Below, piece after piece: positions 1 through 7,047 of a stretch of DNA of 22,904 nucleotides. Every line of letters begins with the position of its first letter. The stretch's first letter is position 1. Origin of the DNA: a virus; the IMG/VR virus record IMGVR_UViG_3300009034_000216, positions 1-22,904 of that record. One strand, given 5' to 3'. The notes beneath the pieces were generated by a model. The model saw nothing but the letters and a program-made list of their open reading frames with translations. It was not told where the DNA came from and did not search any database. Position numbers and translations under genes: made by a program.

Positions 1-25
1 TGAAAAACGGGAAGAAATAGGCAAA

Positions 26-196
26 ATGGCTGATTGTGAGCATAAGAATTGGACAGTAAGTCCTGATTGTCAAATAGGATGCGGAAAATGTGAGGATTGT
101 GGGGAAAATTTCTATTTGAGTACGCTATTTGAGAGCTTACGCAAAAGAATGCTGAAAGTGGTCGAAAATTATGAGGCAAGGGTGGGTAATGGCTAA
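26..196 (+). CDS. small CxxC (zinc-binding-like) protein, 56 aa or 5'-partial
   Basis: The reading frame gives a short protein beginning MADCEHKNW and containing a Cys cluster, GCGKCEDCG, preceded by two further cysteines (C4, C15), which looks like a small zinc ribbon. The frame stays open to the left edge of the window (codons before the ATG read EKREEIGK), so the ATG at 26 may be internal and the gene may begin outside. No good ribosome binding site precedes this ATG. Its stop TAA lies inside the ATGGCTAA that also starts the terminase small subunit, so the two are translationally coupled. Function unknown; such small Cys-rich proteins are common in phage genomes. Confidence 0.55.
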   Translation: MADCEHKNWTVSPDCQIGCGKCEDCGENFYLSTLFESLRKRMLKVVENYEARVGNG

Positions 197-617
197 AGTA
201 GGCAGGCCGAGAAAATACGAGAGCCCAGAAGAGATGCAAAAGGCGATAAATGCCTACTTTGAGGCTTGTATTGGGACTAAAGTACCGACAACCGTATGTG
301 GCTTAGCCTTAGCGTTAGGATTCGCCCAACGCAAGTCCTTGCTCGATTACGAAGGATACGGCGAGGAGTTTTGTAACACTGTAAAAAGGGCGGTGACCAC
401 CATAGAAGCAAACTATGAGTCGATGTTATCGCGTGCTGCGCAGGTTGCCGGCCCGATATTTGCGCTCAAGAATATGGGCTGGAAGGATGTGTACGAAGAA
501 AAAAAGGTTGTTACAGAGCTCCCCGCCACAGAACAAGAGCTTGAACAGCTTCTCAAAGAGCGTCGAGAGCTGCGTTTAAGGGCCGAAAAGGCCGGAAATG
601 GGATTTGTGATGGCTAA
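189..617 (+). CDS. terS: terminase small subunit (DNA-packaging, gp3-like)
   Basis: Predicted 142-aa protein starting MAKVGRPRKY. The start at 189 is preferred over an upstream in-frame ATG at 171 because it gives the usual GRPRKY opening of this family and has AGGGTGGG just upstream. The body carries an N-terminal helix-turn-helix-like part (TVCGLALALGF) and the family pattern FALKNMGWKD near residues 90-100, followed by a charged helical C-terminal tail rich in Glu, Lys and Arg. In known phages this protein recognises the genome packaging site and recruits the large subunit. The large terminase lies about 0.9 kb downstream with two small genes between. Family assignment is from motif pattern and position; the packaging site itself is not identified. 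Confidence 0.8.
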   Translation: MAKVGRPRKYESPEEMQKAINAYFEACIGTKVPTTVCGLALALGFAQRKSLLDYEGYGEEFCNTVKRAVTTIEANYESMLSRAAQVAGPIFALKNMGWKDVYEEKKVVTELPATEQELEQLLKERRELRLRAEKAGNGICDG

Positions 618-1032
618 ATGCTTGAATTGCGGGGTACAGTTTGAGGCTAAGCGGGTGGATGCGCGGTGCTGTAGCGCCAAGTGCCGTGTTACACTTAATC
701 GTAAACGTAACATTGTTACGGATAATCCTGATATTGTTACAGATAAACCTGAGGACGTTGTTACGGATAATAAGAGCGCTGACCCCTTGTGCGTGGAGTG
801 GCGGGCGGAGCTTGATGCCTTACCTGTTGGTGTTGTGCGGCCAGAGTGTAAGCAAGTGCCGATGGAGACTGATGTGAATAACCCACAAGAGGACAAGGAC
901 TGGGATGGACGCTGGCAGTCATCAGTAGGGTATATGGAGACTGTATGGCGCTTGATACACTTCACAGCGGCCGAACTCGAGGAGATAGGCCAGTGGATAC
1001 CAGCGTGGAAGCATTTGAGGGAGGCTGTATGA
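610..1032 (+). CDS. phage zinc-finger protein with repeated VTD segment
   Basis: Predicted 140-aa protein starting MAKCLNCGVQF. The first about 35 residues have CxxC and a later CCSAKC, followed by basic RKR, a zinc-finger and nucleic-acid-binding look. Residues about 35-54 carry three near-repeats of the type IVTDN, IVTDK, VVTDN. The C-terminal part is acidic and Trp-rich (WDGRWQ, GQWIPAWKHL). Small phage proteins with this combination of a zinc finger and VTD-type repeats are familiar, but I know no proven function. An alternative start at 598 would add MGFV; 610 is chosen for the family-like MAKC opening and the ATGGCTAA coupling to the terminase stop. Confidence 0.7.
   Translation: MAKCLNCGVQFEAKRVDARCCSAKCRVTLNRKRNIVTDNPDIVTDKPEDVVTDNKSADPLCVEWRAELDALPVGVVRPECKQVPMETDVNNPQEDKDWDGRWQSSVGYMETVWRLIHFTAAELEEIGQWIPAWKHLREAV
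712..771 (+). repeat. three in-frame direct repeats, about 15 nt each
   Basis: Three copies of a unit resembling ATTGTTACGGATAAT lie at 712-726, 733-747 and 757-771, differing at only a few bases, with spacers of 6 and 9 bases. They encode the repeated IVTDN/K peptide. Third codon positions are also largely kept (GTT, GAT), which suggests recent duplication or selection at DNA level. They sit just after the terminase small subunit gene. Confidence 0.7.
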
Positions 1033-1304
1033 GACGCAGAAGCGTATTGAAGGCATTGTTGGCCAGTCCATTAGGGTTCTTGTTGAAACCCAAGAAAGCG
1101 GCTGTTGAGCCAATATCAACAAAGACGGACAGTCTGCCGCAGCAGTCAGTAGAGGGTGTATATTCCCTTACTATATCGGGCGGCATGTTAGACGAGAACC
1201 GCGTCTATAGGTGTTCATATAACCCTGAAGGGTGTAAGAAACATCAAATTGTGGAGTGTTGGTGGTTTGACGATAAAAAAGGATCCTGGAGGCCTGTTAC
1301 CTAA
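1029..1304 (+). CDS. small protein with signal-like N-terminus
   Basis: Predicted 91-aa protein that starts in an ATGA overlap with the preceding gene. The N-terminus MRRRSVLKALLASPLGFLL has a basic start, an RRxxLK-like pattern and a hydrophobic run, so it resembles a twin-arginine or general secretion signal. The rest is short with two Cys (about residues 65 and 71) and Trp-rich, ending GSWRPVT. If exported it would act at or outside the cell envelope. The hydrophobic stretch is short, so a membrane anchor is possible. I do not recognise a family; function unknown. Confidence 0.6.
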   Translation: MRRRSVLKALLASPLGFLLKPKKAAVEPISTKTDSLPQQSVEGVYSLTISGGMLDENRVYRCSYNPEGCKKHQIVECWWFDDKKGSWRPVT

Positions 1305-1306
1305 AG

Positions 1307-1315
1307 TTATCCACA
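1307..1315 (+). promoter_or_regulatory. DnaA-box motif TTATCCACA (copy 1)
   Basis: A perfect TTATCCACA lies three bases after the stop codon of the preceding gene, inside the 13-base sequence AGTTATCCACAAT (1305-1317) that recurs 68 bases downstream. TTATCCACA is the high-affinity form of the bacterial DnaA binding site. Function as a binding site is inferred. Confidence 0.5.
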
Positions 1316-1374
1316 ATCTAACAATTGACGTAAAGTCGGTTCATATACAGGAGTTATGACATTACAGATAGCAG

Positions 1375-1383
1375 TTATCCACA
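1375..1383 (+). promoter_or_regulatory. DnaA-box motif TTATCCACA (copy 2)
   Basis: Second perfect TTATCCACA, within an identical 13-base AGTTATCCACAAT (1373-1385), same orientation as copy 1. The 55 bases between the two 13-mers are fairly AT-rich. Two exact copies in a non-coding gap make chance less likely, but an origin needs independent support. Confidence 0.5.
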
Positions 1384-1393
1384 ATAGGAACAA

Positions 1394-1507
1394 GAGGCGA
1401 GCGCGGGCTGCGCACGTGCCGTGAAGGTGCAATCGAGTCGCCAAGGGCTGTACGGTAGCCGTACCAGAGGTTGCGCCTTATCGCCTCCATAATACCCCGT
1501 AGCGGGG
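1394..1507 (+). other. hairpin-rich structured intergenic tract before large terminase
   Basis: A 7-base arm GAGGCGA (1394-1400) is complementary to TCGCCTC (1481-1487), and GCGC at 1401-1404 can extend it with GCGC at 1473-1476. Inside lie a CACG/CGTG hairpin (1413-1423) and a perfect hairpin GTACGG-TAG-CCGTAC (1450-1464). A further perfect hairpin CCCCG-TAG-CGGGG follows at 1495-1507. GGCGA at 1396-1400 could instead pair with TCGCC at 1438-1442, so two exclusive folds are possible. The tract is GC-rich compared with its flanks and has no U-run, so it is not a standard terminator. It may be a leader element of the large terminase mRNA, a small RNA, or part of a replication or packaging site. 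No known RNA family is recognised. Confidence 0.45.
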
Positions 1508-1531
1508 CAATGAAAAAGTAAAGTACAACAA

Positions 1532-3232
1532 ATGGGGGTTACATACACAGACCGGCTGGCCTGGATAAAAGAGAATCTCAAGATTATCGACAAGGACGGC
1601 CAGCTCGTTCCGCTCAAGGCGAACGAAGGGCAGCTCATTCTATTCAACACTATGAACGAGCAGCGTGGTCGTGGTCTGCCTGTACGGATAGCATTGCTCA
1701 AGCCCCGTCAGGTCGGCTGGACTACCTGGACGGAGGCGGAGGGTTTCTATGACGTCTATCACCGTAAGAACTGGAACGCTATGGCCGTTTCGATGGACAC
1801 GGACTCCACAGACGTTGTGTTCGGTATGACGAAGCTATTTCACCAGGAAATGCCTAATCAGAGAGCTACAGACAACACAAACCGCAAGGAAATCGTCTTT
1901 AGCAAGCCTCACAGATCGCGTTTCGTGGCCCAGACGGCTGGCAAGGTTGGCGTGGGGAGGTCGTTTAGGAGCCAATATCTTCACTGTTCCGAGGTCGCTT
2001 TCTGGCAGAACGCTAAGGAGCAGCTTGCCGGTCTATACCAAATAGTGCCTGAAAGACCAGAAACGGCTATTATCCTTGAGACTACCGCTAACGGGGTAGG
2101 TGGTGCGTTCTATGACACGTTCTGGGAGGCCGTGGAGCGCCATCAGGCCCACCCGGACAGCTATAGAGGGTTTCTACCCGTCTTTTTCCCTTGGTATCGG
2201 TTCTCTGAGTACGCTATAGAGCCGACCTCGGAGTTTTGGATAACCGACGAAGAGCATCAGATAGCTCAGGAATTCGGGCTGACTAAGGCCCAGATGTACT
2301 GGCGCAAACTCAAGATAGAGGAAGTCAATGGAGATGTGGCGTTATTCAAGCAGGAATATCCCGCAACGGCCTTAGAAGCCTTCCAGGCGTCTGGGAACCC
2401 AGTTTTTACTCAGACTATGATTAGGACTGCGGAGGCCAGGGCGTCTAAGCAGCCTCGATACTGTATTTTTGCCCGTTCTGACGGTATTGAGAACGTGGAT
2501 AGGCGCTTTAACTGCTGGCAAGTTCGGGAGTTAGTGCGTCCGAACGACCAGTATTGCATAGGCATTGATACAATGGAAGGCCGTTTATCTGACGTTCAAA
2601 ACCCTAAGAGTAACCTTGACTGTGACGGAATTGTGGTTTTGGACCGGACGAGGGGCGAAATAGTCGCTGCCTATCACGGTCGGGGTACTCAGGTCGATTT
2701 AGCGAATCAGGTTCTTTACGCGTGTCGGCATTATAACGATGCTTGGGTAGCCCCTGAGATTCCGAATTCTATGGTAGTCCTAAACCTTTTGAAAGAGAAG
2801 GGTTACGAGAATATCTACAACCGTCAGATTCACGACGAGCGGGTGGATGCAGTAGATTCGGAGAATTTGGGCTGGCGAACTAACCTTATTACCCGGAAGT
2901 GGTTGGTTGACGACTTTATTAAGGCTTTGAGGGAAGATGCGATAATTGTCGGTTTACAAGCCATTATTGATGAAATGAAGACCTTTATCCGCGACAAGTC
3001 GGGCAAGCCTATCCACATGCCCGGCAAGCACGATGACGTCTTATTCGCGGCGATGATAGCCTTACAAGTCCACCAGAGATGTCCTTTAAGCGCCACGCCT
3101 TATCCTTACGCCTATACAGGAAACGCCGAGCCAAAGACCGAGCCAGTCCATTCGGCGGCGTATTCCGGTGGCGTGGACGACTGGATGCCGGAAGATGATG
3201 AAGATGACTATTTTGAGAGCCACACATATTGA
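1532..3232 (+). CDS. terL: terminase large subunit (ATPase-nuclease)
   Basis: Predicted 566-aa packaging motor protein that pumps DNA into the procapsid and cuts it. ATPase part: Walker A-like KPRQVGWT (residues 57-64), acidic Walker B segment HCSEVAFW (151-158) and the coupling motif TTANG (184-188). The RNaseH-like nuclease part shows GIDTMEG (Asp345), APEIPNS (Glu409) and HDD (500-502), the three acidic clusters expected of terminases. The C-terminus is very acidic (EDDEDDY). Length is within the usual 450-600 aa range. No strong ribosome binding site precedes the ATG; the upstream structured tract may influence expression. Both halves look intact, so the protein should be active. Confidence 0.93.
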   Translation: MGVTYTDRLAWIKENLKIIDKDGQLVPLKANEGQLILFNTMNEQRGRGLPVRIALLKPRQVGWTTWTEAEGFYDVYHRKNWNAMAVSMDTDSTDVVFGMTKLFHQEMPNQRATDNTNRKEIVFSKPHRSRFVAQTAGKVGVGRSFRSQYLHCSEVAFWQNAKEQLAGLYQIVPERPETAIILETTANGVGGAFYDTFWEAVERHQAHPDSYRGFLPVFFPWYRFSEYAIEPTSEFWITDEEHQIAQEFGLTKAQMYWRKLKIEEVNGDVALFKQEYPATALEAFQASGNPVFTQTMIRTAEARASKQPRYCIFARSDGIENVDRRFNCWQVRELVRPNDQYCIGIDTMEGRLSDVQNPKSNLDCDGIVVLDRTRGEIVAAYHGRGTQVDLANQVLYACRHYNDAWVAPEIPNSMVVLNLLKEKGYENIYNRQIHDERVDAVDSENLGWRTNLITRKWLVDDFIKALREDAIIVGLQAIIDEMKTFIRDKSGKPIHMPGKHDDVLFAAMIALQVHQRCPLSATPYPYAYTGNAEPKTEPVHSAAYSGGVDDWMPEDDEDDYFESHTY

Positions 3233-3241
3233 GGTCATAGT

Positions 3242-3556
3242 ATGCAGGTACGATTACAGGATTTAGCAGTTTCGTCGGTGAGGCCGGGGGTTAAGAAGTT
3301 TACTGTAATGCTGAGGTTGTGGGCTGATGGCGACAATCCCGACGTAGACCCTAAGGAGGTTGAGCAGGAATTTTCCGCCGAGTTCAAGGCTCACGTAGAA
3401 GGCAAGACCTTAGCGGAGCTTCTGGCAAGGGCAAAACCCCAGGCCACCGCTGATATGCAGACTTTCATAGACGGCTATAAGGAAAACAAGGCCTTAGAGA
3501 CCAATTCTACTATGACTGGTGCGATAACCAATTTGGAAGGCAGTTTGGTGGGCTAA
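3242..3556 (+). CDS. hypothetical phage protein, 104 aa
   Basis: Starts at ATG 3242 with GAGGT about 8 bases upstream, 9 bases after the large terminase stop, so probably co-transcribed and co-translated. The N-terminal half has alternating hydrophobic residues (KKFTVMLRLWADG), the middle is helical and acidic, and the end is small and polar. No cysteines, signal or membrane segment. I do not recognise the family. Position suggests a virion or assembly role, but this is inference only. Confidence 0.7.
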   Translation: MQVRLQDLAVSSVRPGVKKFTVMLRLWADGDNPDVDPKEVEQEFSAEFKAHVEGKTLAELLARAKPQATADMQTFIDGYKENKALETNSTMTGAITNLEGSLVG

Positions 3557-3557
3557 T

Positions 3558-4223
3558 ATGGCAGCGACAATAGAAAAAGAACGGACTCCTACTCAGTTAA
3601 TGGACTGGGCGACTCTTGACGACAACGCATCGGGCACTCCCTGGTTAGAGACTTCTCAGGTCGATATTAGCTCTGAGATTCACTGCACCCTTCACATCGA
3701 CTTGGCCCACGATAATACCACTACGATAGCATCGGGTAGTGAGGCCCAGATAAACGTCTTGGGCAAATCCGGTTCTACTGATGAGGACTGGCATTTGATA
3801 GTCCCCTTGAGCGGGGGTACTTACTGCCCGAATTTAATGGAGATGTCTGCTGGTGCGGATAGTGGGGACGTCTCTTTTGCGGGCGATTGCACTGGCCTGG
3901 CTAATGGCTCGAGAGGTACGAACATCTTCATTCGTCACGCGACCTTAGCTAATTCGTGGATAACTACTTTAGTTGACTACACAACTAACCCGGCAAACGG
4001 GTTTTTCGTGGTGGATGCCGCCCCGCGAGATGTTACCGATACCGCTTCGGACGATAAGTATTACTGCGCTACAAAGGCTGGGGAGAACGGGTGTTATCAG
4101 TGGAACATAGAAGTCCCCGAAGATTTTTGGGCTGCTAAGGTGACGTTTCACAATCTCGATGACGACCACGTATATCTTGGGCGGGTTCGATATTCGATGA
4201 CGGAGGACTTTACCAGTGTATAG
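3558..4223 (+). CDS. putative virion structural protein, beta-rich, 221 aa
   Basis: Begins one base after the previous stop. The sequence is rich in Thr, Ser, Asp, Gly and aromatic residues with many short beta-type stretches, and has six cysteines spread through it. Composition is that of a phage structural or appendage protein: no membrane segment, no catalytic motif seen. The last part (VTFHNLDDDHVYLGRVRYSM) reads like a beta-sandwich edge. It overlaps the start of the lectin-like gene by 8 bases. Family not recognised. Confidence 0.65.
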   Translation: MAATIEKERTPTQLMDWATLDDNASGTPWLETSQVDISSEIHCTLHIDLAHDNTTTIASGSEAQINVLGKSGSTDEDWHLIVPLSGGTYCPNLMEMSAGADSGDVSFAGDCTGLANGSRGTNIFIRHATLANSWITTLVDYTTNPANGFFVVDAAPRDVTDTASDDKYYCATKAGENGCYQWNIEVPEDFWAAKVTFHNLDDDHVYLGRVRYSMTEDFTSV

Positions 4224-4977
4224 CCAAAAACCGCCTTTAGGGCGTTTCATAAATTACGCAGCATTCCCAGCGGTGAAGAATCTTGTGGTATATTGGCCGA
4301 TGAATGAAGGCACTGGTGGTCGCCTACGAGACCATAGCGCTAACGGATATAATGCGATAGTTACAAATTCGGATTATGTTTGGTCTAAGAAATTCGGGCC
4401 AATGATTGATTTCGGCTCGACTACGCAGACATATTTCAGCTTTACCGATATTACGAGTTTGGGATATACCAATCCGTGCACTTTTATTTGGAGAAGTAGG
4501 GGAGGTCAGCACGGTTTATTTGGCAGCAACCTTGGAGCGGATACTTCTGATTACGTCACAATGAATGAAGGCGTTTCTCTTGTGTGGCGCTCAGGGGCAG
4601 TAACGAAAACATACGGAAATGTCATTTCATTTACCGACTGGCATACATTTGCCTTGACTTCTGATGGTGGTGGTATTGGGGGTGCAAATACGCAATGTTT
4701 TGTCGATGGCCTTCTAAAACAAACAATATCTTCAACTACGGGCGGTTTCGGGCATTTTGATAGAATCAATGGTGCTTACGGCGTGACAGTTTGTCCTTTT
4801 GATGTTGCTTGGTTGATGGCCTTTAATCGTGTTCTAAATCGCTCTGAAATCAACCTATTATATCATGAACCCTTTATCATGTTTAAGAGGCGAAGGCGGG
4901 TTGTTTTCCCGACCCCGGCCGTTGGGGTAACGATGGCCGGATATTACTATAAGCATTTCTTGGGTGGGGCGGCCTGA
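4216..4977 (+). CDS. LamG / concanavalin A-like lectin domain protein
   Basis: Predicted 253-aa protein with a GTG start at 4216, supported by GGAGG at 4202-4206. The first two thirds resemble laminin-G / ConA-like jelly-roll domains: LVVYWPMNEGTGG, then DHSANGYNA, then strand-rich segments, ending in WLMAFNRVLNRSEINLLY, a characteristic last strand pattern of these domains. The C-terminal tail has a strongly basic FKRRRRVVF followed by a Gly-rich end, perhaps an anchor or oligomerisation segment. Such domains bind glycans and in phages occur in appendages that touch the host surface. The neighbouring structural genes fit a virion role. The specific ligand cannot be told. Confidence 0.75.
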   Translation: MYSQKPPLGRFINYAAFPAVKNLVVYWPMNEGTGGRLRDHSANGYNAIVTNSDYVWSKKFGPMIDFGSTTQTYFSFTDITSLGYTNPCTFIWRSRGGQHGLFGSNLGADTSDYVTMNEGVSLVWRSGAVTKTYGNVISFTDWHTFALTSDGGGIGGANTQCFVDGLLKQTISSTTGGFGHFDRINGAYGVTVCPFDVAWLMAFNRVLNRSEINLLYHEPFIMFKRRRRVVFPTPAVGVTMAGYYYKHFLGGAA

Positions 4978-5828
4978 TGCAGAAGAATGTGGCTGGACAA
5001 AAATGGGTAGTCTTTGCTTTTGACGAGACCGACAACACTGCCAAGGCCGGGGATGCTGCGAATATAACAGCGAATTTAAGAATAGATGGCGGGGCGGCGA
5101 ATGCCGTTGATGATGCAAACCCAACAGAGTTAGAAGATGGCTATTACATATTCGATATTACTCAGGCGGAGTCAAATGGTGATTATATTCTCATGTGTCC
5201 CGCCAGTACAACTGCCAACATTCAAGTAATCGGTGTTCCTGGTGCTCTTTGGACTACCCCAGCAAATTACAATGCGCACTCTATTGATGCCAACGGGAGA
5301 ATTGATATTGGTAAATGGCTCGGTCAGGCCGTCACGGTTTCTGCGGGCAATCTGCCTGACGTGAACGTTGCAGAAATTTCAGATGATTCGGCGGCGGCTG
5401 ACAACTGCGAAGCTGAGTACGATGGCACAGGTTATATCCACGTAAAGCGCGGGACAAATGTTGCCCTTGATACAACTTTGGCCGTTAGAACGAGTGATAC
5501 CGTTTTTACGATAAATGCCGGTTCTGCCGTCAATGACGCTTACAACAATATGGTCTTGGCGCTTTATGATGTTTCTGGAAGTCTGTGGGAAACGCGCAGA
5601 GTAAGTGATTACGTCGGCGCTACTAAGACGGTTACGGTCGATACGGCCTTTAAGTTTGTCGTTGCCGCTAACGATATAGTGCGGATTTTCCAAAACGCCT
5701 ACGCTCCTACTGTTGCTGCCGGCGGCGGAGCTACGGCCGCAGAGGTCTGGCAATACGATGTTAGTGCTATGAACACAAGCGGCCAGGCAGGTGTTTATCA
5801 AAGAAGGATTAGTCACTTACACAGGTGA
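4977..5828 (+). CDS. putative phage appendage / structural protein, 283 aa
   Basis: Starts in a TGATG overlap with the lectin gene, so translation is coupled. The N-terminal about 100 residues have the pattern DETDNTAKAGDAANITANL, then PTELEDGYYIFDITQAE, then IQVIGVPG, a beta-sandwich-like module I associate with tail or baseplate-type proteins in environmental phages. The middle holds another strand-rich stretch (residues about 150-240), then a Gly/Ala-rich linker AAGGGATAAEVW. No enzyme motif. The exact position in the virion is unknown. Confidence 0.65.
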   Translation: MQKNVAGQKWVVFAFDETDNTAKAGDAANITANLRIDGGAANAVDDANPTELEDGYYIFDITQAESNGDYILMCPASTTANIQVIGVPGALWTTPANYNAHSIDANGRIDIGKWLGQAVTVSAGNLPDVNVAEISDDSAAADNCEAEYDGTGYIHVKRGTNVALDTTLAVRTSDTVFTINAGSAVNDAYNNMVLALYDVSGSLWETRRVSDYVGATKTVTVDTAFKFVVAANDIVRIFQNAYAPTVAAGGGATAAEVWQYDVSAMNTSGQAGVYQRRISHLHR

Positions 5829-5832
5829 GAGC

Positions 5833-6078
5833 ATGAATAAAAAATGGCTTGAATGGTGTATGAATTGTGCTCACGGCTTTTACGTTGAGATTCCTGATGC
5901 AACTCGAAGGAAAGTTCGTAAAGTCAAGCGCACCATAGTCGATAAGGTTCTCCGCAAGCCGGCCAAGACTGAGGAATACATCGAACCGAAACCCAGCAAG
6001 TGCCCCGTATGTGGCAAATCAACGAATGTCGATGTAATCAAACTCGTTAATGCAGATGGCAGTGAGGTCAAGCAATGA
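5833..6078 (+). CDS. small zinc-ribbon-like protein, 81 aa
   Basis: The start at 5833 (MNKKWLEW) follows GGTGAG and lies 5 bases after the previous stop. Two CxxC pairs, CMNC near residue 9 and CPVC near residue 57, flank a very basic middle (RRKVRKVKR). This is the layout of a split zinc ribbon. A nucleic-acid-binding or scaffold role is possible but unproven. The stop overlaps the next start (ATGA). Confidence 0.65.
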   Translation: MNKKWLEWCMNCAHGFYVEIPDATRRKVRKVKRTIVDKVLRKPAKTEEYIEPKPSKCPVCGKSTNVDVIKLVNADGSEVKQ

Positions 6079-6266
6079 TTTTGCAGGAAGTGGGAATATT
6101 CGTGTTAGGTGTTGTAACGGGCGCTGGTTTGATTCGCTACGGTATTCGTTTAGGTACGAACATAATGGACAAGGCCAAGCGAGATGAGCCTTTGTGGCGC
6201 AAAGATGAATCGGTTGAGCCGATGGATTCTCACACAGACGGTCGGACTATGACAGAGGAAGAATAA
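6075..6266 (+). CDS. small single-pass membrane protein, 63 aa
   Basis: ATGA overlap with the preceding gene, GAGGT upstream. Residues about 4-22 (QEVGIFVLGVVTGAGLIRYG) form one hydrophobic segment with small residues; the remainder is charged and presumably cytoplasmic. Short phage membrane proteins of this kind include holins and spanin parts, but nothing here proves a lysis role, and no endolysin gene is visible next to it. Confidence 0.6.
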   Translation: MILQEVGIFVLGVVTGAGLIRYGIRLGTNIMDKAKRDEPLWRKDESVEPMDSHTDGRTMTEEE

Positions 6267-6541
6267 TGAGAGAACGATATACGAAAGACTATTATCAGGG
6301 TTCGGCAACGTGGGACCCGGCTGATTTGGCAACCGCAGACTGCACAAGCACGACCGTAACCGTTCCTGGCGCAAGAGTTGGCGACTTTGCCTTAGCGAGC
6401 CTTAGTGTCGATATTGTTGACTTGATGTTGGATGCGCAGGTAACGGCAGCAAATACTGTAACAGTCCTGTTAGAAAATCATACGGGCGGAAATCTAAATA
6501 TAGGAAGTTGCACGTGTCGCGTGCGGGTTTGGAGTTTTTAA
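6266..6541 (+). CDS. small beta-rich phage structural protein, 91 aa
   Basis: TAATG overlap with the membrane-protein gene. The pattern ATWDPADLA, then TTVTVPGARVGDFALASLS, then NTVTVLLENHTGG and a final strand RVRVWSF is typical of a short beta-sandwich protein family frequent in phage structural regions, perhaps capsid decoration. A similarly built 95-aa protein is encoded just after the coat and decoration-like genes. Confidence 0.65.
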   Translation: MRERYTKDYYQGSATWDPADLATADCTSTTVTVPGARVGDFALASLSVDIVDLMLDAQVTAANTVTVLLENHTGGNLNIGSCTCRVRVWSF

Positions 6542-6552
6542 GGAGACAATAA

Positions 6553-7047
6553 ATGTTACACACATTTCAAGGCAGTTACGAGCCGATGCGTTCAGCGGAC
6601 ATTACCGAGGGCAACGAAGATACCCAGCTTGACGGGGCGACAGCGGGTTATACCTATCACTGGAGCGACCGGCCAGCCCTTAAGGAGGTCTATCGCTTAG
6701 GCGAAGAGGCGAACGGCGCGGTCATAATAGCCACCAGTCCGGTCGAATCTACTGCCGATGCGTTGGGCTGCTTTAAATTATATGGCTATCCCGAAGGGGG
6801 GCCTGCTGAGTTTATGTGCGATATATCCTGCGCTGCCGGAACGGCGCGAATCAATGATGATGCAGAAGCTCTTTATGTTGACACAATGAACATAGGTTCG
6901 CAGGGTCACATTAAAAATCTTTCTGTTGATGACAGCGGCAATAACCGGGTGGCAAAACTCTCATTTGATACTACCGGTCTCCGATACCTCTATATGGAAT
7001 GGTACGATATTTCAATGAGCGTAAGGGCGCATATACGAGTATTTTAA
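6553..7047 (+). CDS. putative structural protein, 164 aa
   Basis: A good AAGGAG site lies 7 bases before the ATG. The protein is acidic and strand-rich, without a membrane segment or catalytic motif. Its C-terminal third (LRYLYMEWYDISMSVRAHIRVF) is amphipathic. It ends in a TAATG overlap with the portal gene, which makes it a likely head or connector-associated protein; this is a positional inference. No family recognised. Confidence 0.6.
   Translation: MLHTFQGSYEPMRSADITEGNEDTQLDGATAGYTYHWSDRPALKEVYRLGEEANGAVIIATSPVESTADALGCFKLYGYPEGGPAEFMCDISCAAGTARINDDAEALYVDTMNIGSQGHIKNLSVDDSGNNRVAKLSFDTTGLRYLYMEWYDISMSVRAHIRVF

Noticed and set aside
1325-1349. Sigma-70 promoter from TTGACG and TATACA.
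   Set aside because: The spacer is only 13 bases, far from the usual 16-18.
1394-1487. A tRNA, because GAGGCGA and TCGCCTC form a 7-bp acceptor-like stem.
   Set aside because: No T-arm with a TTCGA-type loop precedes the 3' arm, no anticodon arm of the right spacing exists, and the element is about 94 bases.
1495-1507. Rho-independent terminator at the CCCCG/CGGGG hairpin.
   Set aside because: No T-run follows on either strand; the downstream sequence is A-rich on the + strand.
5379-5816. 145-codon open frame on the minus strand.
   Set aside because: It is opposite the 283-aa appendage-like gene, and all neighbouring genes are on the + strand.
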